From Neopestalotiopsis rosae (lineage: Eukaryota > Ascomycota > Sordariomycetes > Amphisphaeriales > Sporocadaceae): a stretch of DNA of 64,000 nucleotides. Positions within the stretch are counted from its first letter, which is position 1, and each line of letters starts with the position of its first letter. The position numbers and the translations under genes are program-made. The stretch is taken from NCBI GenBank assembly GCA_023078685.1, contig JALGAS010000003.1, positions 4,774,001-4,838,000 on the forward strand. The letters are read 5' to 3'. Below are positions 48,485 to 62,300 of this stretch, piece after piece. The notes under the pieces are model-generated. The model ran no database searches. It was not told the origin of the DNA and was given only the letters and a program-made list of their open reading frames with translations.

Positions 48485-51139
48485 GATGGATGTGGCCGGT
48501 GGAAGGTGAGTTCCGTTTAGTGGTGCAAAGGAGGGCAATGCAAGAAAAGTTTGAGACCAGTGTGACAGTGATGGTCTAGTAAGAGATTGCTTGTGCTTGC
48601 CACGAAACAAGAGACAGGTCCCTAATATGAAAAAGCAAGCAAAGCCAAGTTCCTTCTGTCAAGTTGTGTCACGATGAGGAAAGAAAGGCAAAGGCTATAG
48701 GCGATAGTGCCGAGTCTGTCGAGCTGGGGAGAAGGCAAGCTAAAGTCTTGAAAATGACAGGGCGAGGACCAATTGTTATGTGTATCTCGACGGTACGTGG
48801 CGGCGTTATATCCGATTGACAGCTTTGCTTTCTAATAGTAAAAAGAACAGCCACGGGCCAGCCCATCGAATGGTATGTCCGCTGACTGTGCGGTCGGCTG
48901 TATGTGGGTTCCGGATTCCGGTGATGAACATGTGGTAGGTAGTGAGTGTCCAGTATGCCCTAGGGCAGGTAGGTGGTGTACCTGGCCCATACATGATCCG
49001 TCTATTCACTCATTCCCTCATTCAATCACTCATAGTTCGACCGGGTCAGGGGGGTACCAGGAACCATGAGCAGGATCGAATTGGCGCATCGCTGCATCAT
49101 GACTGGCTCCATCCCGGATCAGGTTCGTGGAAAACACAGTGCCGTCGGTCGCCAACCTATGGAACTCCGCTGAAATGACCCCACATTGCATATACGGGAC
49201 CGCCCCTTGGGCCGTCTGGGGTTCGCGGACAGTAGTACATAGTAGATGTCTACCTAGGTACTACACTTTTTGGGGATACTAGCTCAGTCATTAGGGGAAA
49301 GCTTCTTGGCAAATGTTGGTCAGCGCAGTGCCGAGAGCACAGGAGAGAAGAATGGCCAGGGTGAAGAGGCGGAGGTGGTCACTGGTGAGGGCTAGGGAGG
49401 GCAAAGATCGAGGCAAGGCGTTATGGTTTCTACTACAGAGTACCTACTGGATCACACCAGCACCGCTCATCAGTCTCAGCATTGTTGTCAGCCATGTCTC
49501 TCTCTCTCTATCTCTCGTCACGTGGGTCTGTCTCTCCTTCCTTCGTTTTTTTTTTTTATTGTTTGCATAAATGACGATTGATGATCGGATCCGTTGTGGG
49601 CGCTGCTAACGGCAAGTTCAAATTGCACGAAACCCGTCGGCAAGTTTTTAGGAAGTGGTTACAAAAACATTGGTGGAGCCCCCCCAGGTTGAGCCGCTTG
49701 GGGCTAACTCCAGCTTCCGAGGTGGGGTTGATTGGCTCCATGTCCCGTCGCGTCGCCTCACTCACCCTTACGACCAATACCCCAGCCGACGAACTGCCAG
49801 TCTTGCCAGTGTCAATGCCAGGACAGGCAGACAGACAGCCAAGCTCCATGACCCTCACTACATGCCACCCAAAAACACAATTCCCGTATTTTGTCAATCT
49901 GCCATGGTGCGGAGAAGACAAACCACGCATCAATAATGCAAGCCACTTAGCATCCTGGGCCAGAAGAGCAGTACACTGATGACCTAGAACTACCAGCATT
50001 ACCATTGCCGCATAGAAGTCGTCGCGTCCTGAACTCTGGTAGAGGCTGCATCATGCAGAACTAATCATATACGGCTGTACGGCGTTGTAATGCTTGGGAC
50101 CTCAGGACAGAATATGAATTCAATGCACCCCTCGATATTCTGAGAATACCCGAAGGTAGACGGCTGTTGTTCAAAGCCCGACAACTACACACCTGCAGTC
50201 TTGTTCGATAAATACGACTGCAAAGACATCATTAATTGGGCCTGTATATAGTAGTATGTACGCAGGTAACCGTGTGCGCCATGTACGATATATAAAATGT
50301 GTAGTCACGTAATCGGATCCGAGCATCGCACCTACGTCCCGAAAATCTCTGTTAGAGATCCCACACGTGCTGATCCAATTTATCGACGACATGAACAAGT
50401 CGCACAAGATTTGGTCTCCATGAAGTCATCTCACATGGAACCGACAAAACGTGCTGCGTCCGAGGCGAGGGGATGTGTGTACTACTCCATCTCGATAACT
50501 GGCATCTCACAGATACAAGAATCCAGTTTGCATGATGGCGCCTGCAATCCCATCTGACCGGCGCCCGCAACGGCGTACCAAGGAATACAAGAAAATGCGC
50601 CATGAAGATGGAATGTGGGCGCCCAAAGGTCCCGAAACACGCATTCATTAGCATTTCGTTGACCGGCATCAGACACGATTGGTTGCGGCTCCCGATCTAT
50701 TTAGTCTTTTTTGGCTATTGGGGGAAAACATGGGGATGCAAGGAGAGGGGGTAATGAGGAGAGGGGCCTGGTTCGCCTGGGCAACACTTTTACCCCACGA
50801 TTATACATAGTACAACCAATGTATGCAGACAAGGAACGCAACCTGTATGGTTAGTTGGAATCTTCCACATCATTTGGGTAAAGTAGGGAAAATATACGGT
50901 CTTGTGCCTCCCAACCAACCCCTCATCCGCCTTTCGGATATTTCCCGTGTGCTAGGACCCTGAAAACCCCCGTCCTCTATCGGCATTGTCCGCGGGGCCA
51001 AAGAGTGCTTTTAGAGGGTCGTGAGGTCCAGTACTCTATAACCTTTTTAACATTTCCATACAAAACTGTCTTCCTAAAAATTCTCGCCAGAAAGAACCAA
51101 AGAAAGAAAAGAAGGGAAACTCAAAAAAATCTTATTCCC
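48485..51139. other. 2.65-kb divergent region between monooxygenase and SDR genes
   Basis: This holds the promoters of the minus-strand monooxygenase and the plus-strand dehydrogenase. Open frames at 49556-50005 (minus) and 49578-49979 (plus) overlap each other and show no domain. A T run lies near 49546-49558. A TATAAC element at about 51038 is a weak candidate for the dehydrogenase core promoter. Confidence 0.5.
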
Positions 51140-52175
51140 ATGGCGAGCAAGACCGCCAGCATCCCCGTCATCCTCGTCAGCGCCGGGAGCGCGGGGCTCG
51201 GCGCGGCGGCCGCCCGGCTCTTCTGCAAGAACGGCTACAGGGTCGTGGTCAACTACAGCAGCAACGCGGAGCGGGCCAATCAGCTCGTGGCCGAGACCCT
51301 GCCCGGCCTCTCGCCGCTGGCGCCCGCGGAGCACCAGGGCGCCTTCGCCGCCGTCCAGGCCGACCTGTCCAGGCGCGACGATATCGTCCGGCTCGTCGAC
51401 GAGTCGGTGCGCCGCATGGGCAGGCTCGACGTTGTCTTCTCCAATGGCGGGTGGACGCGGATTCGGGACATGACCAGCATTGACGGCAAGTTGTTTCTTT
51501 CCCTGGGGTTTGTCCTACGCAATGAGATAAACAATCAATGGACTAATGATGGATTGGTTGCACTTGAACAGACAACGTATTCGAGGATGACTGGGACAAG
51601 TGCTTCAACATGAACGTCAAATCCCACCTGTGGCTGATGCACGCGGCCCGGAAGCATCTCGACGAGACCGAAGGTGCCTTTATCACCACGGCGTCTCTGG
51701 CCGGCGTGAGCCACAGCGGTAGTTCTCTGGTGAGTTTTTTCTTCGCCCCCCGGAAAGACGAGGCGTTTAATTCTTTGAAAAATGGAAAGCAAGAGTTCAT
51801 GCTGACAAACCACCTCAATTTGTCATAGGCTTATTCCGTCACCAAGGCCGCGCAGATTCATCTGGTCAAGGCACTGGCCAACATGGCGGCGCCCAAGATT
51901 CGCGTCAACAGCGTCTCGCCTGGGCTTCTCCTCACGGTACGATTTGTTCTTCTCTAGGCTGTATTTCTTTGCGAGGATATTCCTACTAACATTCTCGGAA
52001 ACAGGAGTGGGGTGACAGGTTCTCGGACGAGGCAAAGGAGGCCAATTTACAAAAGACAAAGCTGAAGCGGCTTGCGACTGTCGAGGATGTTGCAGAGCAG
52101 GTGCTTTGTTTTGCAAAGAGCCGAAGCCAGACGGGCACGAATGCCGTCATTGATTCTGGGTTCCTACTCGCGTGA
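51140..52175 (+). CDS. Short-chain dehydrogenase/reductase (classical SDR)
   Basis: Four exons (51140-51485, 51572-51729, 51829-51936 and 52005-52175) encode 260 residues. The dinucleotide-binding loop is SAGSAGLG (residues 14-21), a slight variant of TGxxxGxG. NMNVKSH carries the structural asparagine, ITTASLAG the catalytic serine, and YSVTK (170-174) the tyrosine and lysine. RVNSVSPG is the usual post-catalytic segment. All catalytic residues are present, so it should be an active NAD(P)-dependent oxidoreductase of a small alcohol or ketone. The first intron starts with GC (GCAAGT) rather than GT, the known minor splice class, and gives the correct phase. It lies between the monooxygenase fusion and the transporter, which suggests shared metabolism. 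The substrate is unknown. Confidence 0.93.
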
Positions 52176-52634
52176 TTGATAGATTTTTGTTTCTTGTCAT
52201 TACACTTGTGATTAATAGATATAGCTGTTATTATTTCTGCCTTGATGTAGTTGCTACACAGCCATGCGTGTTGAAAATAGTTGTGGCAGGTATGCCACGT
52301 TGCTTGGTAGTTCGTAAGTATAAATATGCAGCATCGGGAAACCCAAGATGACCACGAGTATGCACAGGAAAAGGGCAACCTTCGAAAACACGCAAGACAA
52401 ATAAGCATCGCCATCATTATACCGGACACTGACACGACCATGGAAGAATTGAGGAAATATTATATTGGTCTCAGAATTTGAGTTTTGGATATCAAGATGT
52501 TGTTTTCTCTGACCCCGAATGGAATCACAGATGAATTGACTAGGAGTATCAAACTGGAAGCGCTATTTTGAAACACCACTGGCTGACTTGTCGCCTGACT
52601 GTTACTATCTGCAGAGCAGACTTTTCCCTCCCTC
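52176..52634. other. Convergent 3' region, SDR and MFS genes
   Basis: 459 bases between two converging genes, containing both 3' untranslated regions; no other feature is seen. Confidence 0.6.
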
Positions 52635-54612
52635 TTACTCGCCAACTTCTCTGTCATCCTCCCAGTGAATGTATGACAGGATAGGCCAGTTCCACGTGGC
52701 ATGTCGAATCTGCTTGCCCCAAATGTAGAGAGGAACCCACATGATCAACACAGCAGCAGCAATTCCAGCCATGGCACCGTATGCGTTGAGGTAGCCAGCC
52801 TGCTCGACCCACGGATTCGTGTAGAATGAAAGGAGAAAACCGAACATGGCTGGTATTGGGTTAGTAATGTTTTGAAGTCGTGCTGGGGTAAAGAACTAAC
52901 ATTTGAAGCCCATAACGGCGAGGGTAATCTCTCCAGCGACTGGGCGATAAGCGTCAATGACGTAGACAAGGCATACGTTGGTGCCCTGCGAAATGGAAAA
53001 GTTTACTATGGAGTTTATTAGTTGGCAACCCTCTTGACTTTCTCGTGTGACTTACGGAGACCAAGTCCAATAGTAGGGCAAATCCAGTGCAGTTGCTTTT
53101 CGATTCCAACACCATACAGGATCAGAGCAAGAGGCGCGGTAATGAGACAGAGCATCATGGCTGGGAGTCGCATTTCTGGGACTCTTATTCCTCCGTTGCG
53201 CTTTGTGAACCAATCCGCGGTCATGTCGGCCAATTGACCACCAGCGGGTATACCCAGAAGAGATCCGATAATAGCAGCAATGAAGCATAGACCGACCTGC
53301 CAGGGCTCGAAGCCGTAAGCTGCCGTAAACGCTGGTGCCACATTGGAAGTCACTGCTACCACAAATCCGATGGTGACGGACTGGACCAGGGCAGCCCAGA
53401 GCACAGGTGGAAGCAGAATGAGACCAAGTGGTCGCACAAACATTTTGAACAAACTCTCGTCCGTCCATACCCTGTGGTAAATCTTCAAGCTTTGGAGGTA
53501 GCTCTCTTTCTTGGGAGGGGTGGATGGGGCCGAAGATTCGATGTCAGAACCAACACTTCCATGCGGCTTGTCGACAGTTCGAGATTCTGCCACATTGGCG
53601 GAGGGTATTTCTCGGATATATGCCGTCTCGGGGAATGTGAAGAAAGCGAGTACGAGGACGAAACCAATGAGGCCAGCAGCAACTTGGTAAATTACCCTCC
53701 AGCTGTGGTTGATTACGATCAAGCTGTGGTTGATTGAGTCAGTCAGATTCTTGTCAAGACTCTCGTTTCGACTTACCCATCGATCAGGATACCGAGTGCC
53801 ACACCAACAGATAGAAAACAGGTGTACATCCTAAAGTCAAGGTCAATATGCAATCTAATCATAGGATTCAAGATGAAGGCATGCTCACGACATGACGAAC
53901 CCACGTTCGTGTAAGAAAAAGACATCGGCAATCGAGACGGGTGCAATAGTTTCAGCAGCACCAGCTCCAATTCCAATGAGGATTCGTCCGGCGAGGAAGC
54001 CACCATAACTCTTTTCAAAAATGAGCCAGATGCAGCAGACAAAGTAGATCAGATAACTGGTAACGTAGATTGGGCGTCGGCCGAATTTGTTCGTGAGTGG
54101 AACCCAAAAGAAATTGCTCGTGCCTTGTAGCAAAGCTGTAGTCGTGAAGAAGTATGCCACCTTGCTGATGGCAGCTGATACTGGCGTCGCGGGAGGAGGG
54201 AAAAAGTCAATAGCTGTAGATGCAATAGCAATGGTAGGGCCTGAGAAGAATGAGTACTTGATAACCTTAGTTGCTGCAATGTCAGAGCTAGTCATACCTG
54301 CAGCAAGGAAGTTGCACATGAGCATGGCCAAGCATATTACCGTTGCCATGTAGTACTTGTATGCCTTGGACCTAGGATTCAAAGTGAATATTGGCGAACA
54401 AAGAGTCTCAAGTACTAATAGTGTTCTTACCAGTTAAGGGGATCATTGGGATCACTGGAAGGCGTTGGAATGAGGATGATTTCGTTCGTTTCGTGATGGC
54501 GCAGACGGACGGTTCCGAGAGTCCTCACTGGCTTCAGGCCTTCAGTCGACTTCTCGATCGAGGAGTCGACCGGGTGAAGGTCAGTGGCCGACGTGACGTC
54601 GTTGCTACCCAT
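52635..54612 (-). CDS. MFS transporter, DHA1-like
   Basis: Six exons (54612-54431, 54371-53889, 53830-53777, 53723-53056, 53005-52901 and 52849-52635) with 50-59-nt introns encode 568 residues with about 12 hydrophobic segments. The N-terminal cytosolic tail ends in PNDPLNW, a hallmark of fungal DHA1-type drug/H+ antiporters. The loop 2-3 signature reads LTNKFGRRP, and GRILIGIGAGAAETIAPVSIAD is a membrane segment typical of this group. The large central loop is charged and serine-rich (around SDIESSAPSTPP). Substrates of relatives range from polyamines and drugs to secreted metabolites. Its place next to the dehydrogenase and monooxygenase makes uptake or export of their substrate or product plausible; that is inference. 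One exon is only 54 nt. Confidence 0.93.
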
Positions 54613-57600
54613 GATGAAAGTCTTTGAATAACCGTAGAACTCGAGAGGTCGTGAAGAGCGATGTACTCAACTCCAGGCTGAGTGGATCTGGATTGGAGAG
54701 AAACTCTGGGGTAATCTGGGGAAGTTATAACGACCGCTTGAGGGGAAAGGAGTGTGACTGGGGTTGGAGTACGATCCCAAGTCCCTAGAGGCTCTTGGGT
54801 ATAGAACAACGGATGGTGGGGCCGAGAATAGAACTCTTGCACCCTCGGGAGATCTACAGCGTTGGAGTTCCTGATCTGATAGAGAAAGAACAGGCCTTAT
54901 ATCGGATTGGGGCTGGGCCACGTGTAGCGTTGCTAGTAGGTAGTAGCAGTCGCAATAGCACCCACGAGGCGTCTCGGGACGTGGGATGGGGGATTATTAT
55001 GCAGAAGGGGTCCGGCTGTCGTCGATTCTGCGCCCAGAGCAAGAGATGCGAGTTTTGCCAGGGTTGTGAGAAATATGCGAATCAACCTTTTAGGCAGAGC
55101 AGTCACATAACATGCAATCGCGGCATGAAATTCGACTCCCGGGTAACCAAAAGATTGGCCAGGGCGTGAGACGTGTTGGAAGGCGCACTTCGACGGCAAG
55201 GTCGGGAAGCCCTATTTCTGGTCTATCGCAGCGACCGATGAGCCAGGAAAAACAAACTGCAATGACGATGTAACCAGACAGCCTGTATAAACCACCCCTG
55301 GGCTGATTTCCCAGCAACTTCTTTGAATCTGCAGGTGGTTATCAAGGACTTTCTTCTCTGCAGCTCCCTTGATATGGGTTCGGCCTCATTGTGACACGAG
55401 ATCTAGCACTGTACGGGCAGCTGCGGGAAGGGAGCCCTGGGAGCGTCTTGTCTTCGTGGTCGGCAAGATCTGTTTGTTGATCGACTGAGCAATAGTTGCT
55501 TTCTCAACCTTGTCCATAACGGGAGTCGCACAAATCGCAGTTCGGGAGGTGGAAAAGAAAGTGTGTGCCAGCGGGACCCTCAATCTCGACAAGGAGGTAC
55601 AATGTGTGTCTCCCCTTGGCTGCTTGATTGCTTGGCTCCCAAAGCTCCCTAGCAGCTAGCTACCAGCCTACCAGCGACCACAGCGGTTCGCGTGCGTTCA
55701 GTTTGGTTGCATTTGTGGCTTGCCCCGAGTACAGGGTTTCGGGAGTTCCAGAGTTTCAATGTTCGCAGGATTCGCTAGCTCTAGTTAAGCTCAGCCCAGA
55801 AACCCGCATGGGGTCATGGAAATCTGGGGTTACTCAAAGCACTAATCTAGCTGCTTACGCTACACTTCCAGCTCCACTCATCAACTGAACATCTTCTCCA
55901 AAGGTTAGTGTAAACTATTCGGCTCTCCTCTGGATAGAGGGGCCGGAGTTACAAAAAATCAGAGGTCCTCGAGATGAGGGCTTCTGTGAATATTGTCTAT
56001 TCCTTGTAGACAATCAGTGGCTTCCGTGGCCAAGGGGTCAATAATGCCATGCTACATAGAATGCATCCAAGGTTATCCCCTCCAATGGACACCTGGAACG
56101 GATTGAAATGCACGAAACAAGCAAATGGCAGACATGTGGACGCGTCCTCCACATCCCGGCCGACCAACCGATACAGGATACTGGACATAGAAGCGGAAGG
56201 AAAGCCGGCCCTCGAATCCTTGCTCTTGGCGGCATGGGTTGCCAGCGACATCTCTTCAAGACCTCATTTGCTCGATTAATTCGACGAGACGTTAACGAAC
56301 GTCTCAACGTGGTTTCGACGAGCACGGATAGGTATCGCTGTGATTGCCTGCAAGTCCTTCAATTAGGATCATAGCTGACAGGTCAATAACTCTCTTTTCT
56401 CACCCCTCCCATCTCTGTTTTCATTGAGCAAGAAGTCGAGCTGCCTCTGTTCTCCCCTCCACCAGTCGCAGTAATGCGTATTATTAATGAGAGGTCCACT
56501 ACACCGCTGTCAAATTTTGCCTCTGCATTCTGCAATCTCTCCCGCGGCACAGATATGGATATATTCCAAGCAATCAAGGACCGAGGCCGGACTCGCATAT
56601 GCGAGATGAGAAGTTCTCGGTAAAGTCATTTCTCAGATTGCCCATTGGCATAATTGGCTCCAAATTCTTGGGCCAGCCGCCATATAACAGCCATGAGGTC
56701 TTGGACAAGGCTGCCATGAGTAGCCGCCGGGATTGCATATGACTGCAGACGACGCTCGTACTCGTTGAGGCTTTCGTATCTATCCCTACCCTTTCTCTAC
56801 ACACGGTTTCATTGATACCATCCTGGCCGTCGATCAATTCTTTAGAGTTATTCCAGCTTGATGACCCGAATCTGCAGCTACAGTATACATAGTATCGTAT
56901 GCCAACCCCGTCTCTCCCAGCACTCGGTGAAACGGAACCTCTCCGGTGTGGATTACACTGATAACGGAACTGGCAGAGGAGGCTGAGTGTTTGCAACTCC
57001 ACCAGGATGGAAACTTTGACTCAGAATATGGACTCCTGTAGCACACGGACTGCAACGGGCTGAGCACACAACAGAGACATACTGCCGAGTCATGGAGATA
57101 AGGCGGACCCTGACTGGCAAACCGCAGTTCTTGTAAATCGCCGCTGCAGCACGGAGTGCGACCTTGGACGCAGGTGGCCTTGATGCACGGCAATTCCGGA
57201 TCCATATTCACGAGAGGAACTCCCTACCTACCCCTGGCTGGTTGCACATTGTGTATCGGCGGAAAGCCCCGAAGAACGACTATCGCCCGGGACGTACTGG
57301 TGAAAAACCATTCTGTTCGACCGAAAATTGAATGAAACACAGTGGTGACACTTGATCATGAGATAGAGGCGAAACGAAAAGGAAGCATAGGGAATAAAAA
57401 CGAAAAAAGTGGAAGAAAGAAATGTGTTGTGTTTGCTTATGCAAGACGCCGCATATATTGGTAATGAACCAATCCTCTCGGTGAAAAGCCATATCGAAAC
57501 CTTAATTCCATGAGATCAGATGACTCGTGGCGGTTTAGTGATCGTGGATCGCACTGATCAGGTGTCTTCTACTGTCTTTGAGATCTTCCATTGTACGGAA

Positions 57601-59321
57601 AATCTCATTCAAGTTGAGATTAGATGCGCAGACAAGCATTAGCAATACGGGAACGCTGCATTGTACCTGACTTCCGGGAACTCCTTTGGGAATTTGAATT
57701 ATATGCAATTCTTGTGAATGCATTACATTTACAGGTTTGGCTTACAGAGTACATACACACAAGAATTCACCTGGCAGTGGCCTTGTCCAGATTAATGTGG
57801 AGATGTATCCCCCAAGTCCACGCAATGAGCCTATGAAAATACTCCGTAGTTTCCGTGTACCAAAGAGAGGCAATGAGCACAGCACTACGCACAAAACCTA
57901 AAGTTCTTGGCAAGTATGCGGAACCCTGGTTCAGCGAGATTCGTGGCTTGCAGTCACTAGGGGGGAGGCCGCGTCACTTCGAATGAATTGCAATACTCGC
58001 TTACAGACAGATACTCATATATACTAAATGATATAGTATCGGCCTAAAGAGTGTATATTCTCGACAATCTTTGTAGGCAGATACACGTGTAGGATCGTTA
58101 GGGCGCCGTGGAGACAGAAAGCTGCTGATTAACCACATCTCATCCGTTACAATAGCTTTGAATAGGCATGTGAGATTTAGTGCTATCCACCGAGTACTGC
58201 AGATTCTGACCTACAATTTTCAAGATTGTCCAAGAACCACAGATCAACTAGGCGACGGCAAGCCGAAATTCGTTCAATCCTCCAAGGCAAGCTACATTCA
58301 TGTGAGCCAATACCTTCAAGAGATAGACGATTAGCGTCACACAGACTTTCAAATGTTACTCTGAATGGACTGACTGCTTTAGAGTGGCCGTATGCGGGGA
58401 TGTTTACACATTTACCTGCTAATTGCATGCTAGCAGGACCCACCCCACCTGAATGCGTCCGAGCAACATGGAAGTGAAGAAATCCTCAACATTGCATCTG
58501 AAGAGTACCCAATGTACAAACCACCCACTGAGAATACCTGCTCAAAGACAACATCGTTGACCGCATACATGAAAAGAAGGTGATCTAGAGAGGTACACAG
58601 AGCTATGATTAATTACAGCCCAGTCACTTTCCTTCTGCTGCGCTCAACCTGCGGCCTGTCCTGGACCACTAAAGCTGACCTCGAGTGAATTTGGTTTACT
58701 TACTGCTAGGGTTTAGTGCATCAAAGTACCGCTGAGCACTGCTTGACTGCCGTGAGTTTTCTGGGGAATTTCTGCGAAAGCCAGTGTACTAGACCCTACG
58801 GGACCCGGTAGAGGCGCAGAGGCCCCATCCAACACCAAGTGCTTCGCCCTAGTCCTACACTCAACTGCTGCCATCCCATCCGCATTTGCGACCTTACCTT
58901 TTGCCTACACGCACGCCGTCGTCATCGACGACCCTGATCAGCCAGTGAACTCTGTGCGGGCACACATTTCTGTCACCAGCCAGAACCAATTCTATCGTTG
59001 TCAATTGTCCCCCGACTGAGAGGAGAGACGTTCCCCCAAAATCCTAGTTGCGAGGGGCACTCCGATGCTTTTCAGTCTGCGTCCCGTGCAATCCTTACCC
59101 ACATCGGGCTCGTTTAACCAGAGTCTGGACTTTCAGTTCCGCATTTGACCCTGCAGCACATGAATGAAGCGGAGAGGACACAGAGAGATACAGCGCAAAA
59201 CGTCAAACAAGATATTTCGGCCGGCACGCAAGCATCTTTCCACCACGCAAAGCAAAGGCCGCGGATTCGTTAGCTGGCATGGTTTCATCCGCCTGATACC
59301 TGCGTCGCCCGCGCTCCAATA
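54613..59321. other. 4.7-kb intergenic region
   Basis: This holds the promoters of the divergent transporter and regulator genes. Overlapping frames at 56574-57211 (minus) are cysteine- and serine-rich, but no zinc-cluster spacing or splice structure can be built from them. Nothing in 57300-59300 is recognisable. I see no RNA gene or mobile element. Confidence 0.5.
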
Positions 59322-62300
59322 ATGTCGGCCAACTCATTAAGTCATCTCCTCCACGCCAACGCCGGCCCGGATGTCCACCGTACGCCCGGCGAGCCAGACA
59401 ATGCCGCCAATGGGTACGCAATACCATCGCCCAGCGGTCGTCCTGGACCATCTCTACAACCTCAACATCATGTTCCCATCGGCCACATAGCCAATCCATA
59501 TACTGCTACGCCCCTGCCGCCCTCGCTGCCGCTGCCGCCTACATCGATACCCCAAGCGCAATCCAGTGCGCCGACTACGCAGCCGTCCAATTCACAGCCT
59601 GCGAACAACAGCCCACTCGGTCTACAGACTCCATCGGCGCGGAGTCATACTCTGACCCAAAGTTTGTATCAATGCGCCGACTGTCAAAGACGTTATTCTC
59701 GCCCGGAGCATCTAGCTAGGCACATACAAACACAGTTAGTACACCTGAATGCTGACGTGAACGTACAGCCCGACGTGCGCATACAAGCCAAGCAGGCCAA
59801 ACGTTCAATCATCATCATCTGTCTCGAGAGCGATTACGAGATCTATACTGACATTGACTCACGCACAGTACCCTTGGCAAACGATTTTCTTGCCAAGTGT
59901 GTGGAAAAGCATTTGCTCGGGCCGATCTTCTAAAGCGACATGCTGCAAATCACGAAAACGATGGCGATCCATCAAAAAAGCGCAGGCGGACTGACACATC
60001 CCCCAATGCCGGTCGGGTGTCGCACGCTTGCAAAGCTTGCGCAACAGCTCGTGTGAAATGTGAGGAGGTCAAACCGTGTACTCGATGCCGAAACCGCAAG
60101 TTGACTTGCGAGTATGCCTCGTCGGAGGCTGGATCTGCTGCCGCCATGCATCTGCTCCATTTGTCTGCACAGGCTCACTCGAATCCGGACGATGTCAACC
60201 AAGCCAACTATCCGAATTCTGAAGGTCGTGGCTCCTCGGCCATGGGAAGCCCAGCTGCTGGAGGAATTGCACCGATCAAGCCCGAGGACAGTCATGGCAC
60301 AGGACAGTTGCCAACCCCAGAGACTGTGGGAGAACAGCCGGGTCAGATGCAACCGTTTGTGAATCCGCCGTATGTCAACAACACCGGGGTGGTCGACATG
60401 ACAAGAATGCCATTCACCGATTTTCTTCGTGATGTGCTCTATGACGGCTCTCTGAACACTGCGCGACCCGAGGAATCACAGGGTCTGGCCGTCTTAGATT
60501 TTTGTGATGATTTGAATTACGAGCTCACAGATGTGGACTTTGGGCTACTTGATCATTGGAACTTGGACGAGAACAACCGGAATGGGCAGGTCGTCACTCA
60601 AGCGGCCACACCACAAACCGACGACTCCACCGTGGATATGTCACAAATGCGGTCGCATCTTGCCAAGATATGGACAAATTCCCCATGGCGTTGGATACCT
60701 CAGGAAAGGGACTCTGTGTATGCCGAATACGGGAACCTGCCAATACCGCAACGCGACGCGGCCAGTGAGCGATTTCAAGAAAGACAAAAACAGATGGATC
60801 GTGTCATCAAGGAAAAGGTCGATCCGGCCAGCCGTGATAAAGTACTGAGCGTTGTATTACAGGCGTTGAAGTCTGATTCATTAAGGCTGCGCGTCGCTTC
60901 ATCGTTTCCCTCTACCGATGTCGTCGATACCCTCGTGCACATGTATCTGGCCGCACATTTATGCTCCGTCAGTTCCTACATACATTGGGGCACGTTCAAG
61001 CTCAACAAGCAGCAGCCAGAGTGGCTGGGTATCGTTCTTGCCGCTGGCGCCGTTTTGACTCCAGTGTCGGCTTTGCGAAAGTTTGCATTTGCTATACAAG
61101 AGGCGATGCGTAAGTGAAAGTTCCTGTGCAGTTGAAATATCAGAGCTGACTCATATTAGGAATTGCTATACCTGGTCGAGTAAGTTTATTGATTTGATTG
61201 TGTTTGATTGCAAAAAATCTGTTTCTGCAACGGCCATTGCATGTTTTCGATAAACCGGTGAAATGGACTGAGGCAACTGGCTGAGGTCTTCTGCCCGGAA
61301 AGGGATCATGTGTCGCATATACAATTACTGAAACATGGAGAACACTTTGTGATGTGATGCTAACTTGTGCAACCAGTTCGAAGAAAATAACAACAATACT
61401 CAAAGTTTGGGTCTTGTGCAGACGCTCGTACTGGTCCAAGACTTTGCGCTCTGGAGCGGCAATCGACGCAAAATGGAGATTGCCGAATGCCATCTACTTG
61501 TCCCAACGACGGTATGTACACACTTGATCATTCACTTTTACTACGAATTCTTACATGGCTTAGATGATGCGATATCGGGGCAAGTTTCAACGCTCATCAT
61601 ATCCTCTGATCTCTGTCGAGGCGTCGGACGAAGGGGATGTACTTGAAGAGAAATGGCGTCGATGGCACGAGATGGAAAGCTGGAAAAGGTAACAAATACT
61701 AGCTACTGCAAACGCATAATGGCAGAACCTGCTAACCAAGCCAGGCTTGTATTTCATTGCTATTTGCGGGATGCCGAGTCGTCGATGAGCACGCTCGCGC
61801 CACCTACAATCTCATATTCGGAATTGACCTTGCCTCTCCCTGAAGCAAAGGAGCTCTGGTTTGCAAGAAGCGCAGCCGAATGGAAGCGACAATATCTGGC
61901 CAGATCCTCAGGGCAGGGCAGACGGCCTCCATCGCTCCCAGATCTCATTCGCGACATCAATCTGCTCACCGCGAACTACCAACGTCTGGATGCACAGTAC
62001 GCAATTTCAATCTATTTGCACTGCTTCTGGAATCTCATACTGGAGTGGCGGCAATTGAGCTCGGTGCACCGATTGAACTCGTTTGCAACCAACTTTTCGG
62101 CTGGACCACACCTGCTATTAAATGGGCGTCATCAGGAACTTTGCAGAGCGCTTCAGACATTCCAGGTGGTTACGTCAGATTGGCATGCCTCGCTGTCTGC
62201 TCAGGAGAGCCTGTTGCTAAATCTTTTGATGATGAACCTCCATGTATCAATGGATGACTTGCACCTCTTTGCTGGGAAAGAGGGAGAGGAGCAAGCGCGC

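Noticed and set aside
49556..50005. 149-codon ATG frame, minus strand
   Set aside because: It overlaps a 133-codon plus-strand frame, has no domain, and sits in a promoter region.
56574..57211. Possible remnant of a cysteine-rich regulator on the minus strand
   Set aside because: Cysteine spacing does not fit Zn2Cys6 or C2H2, and the two frames have no joining intron.
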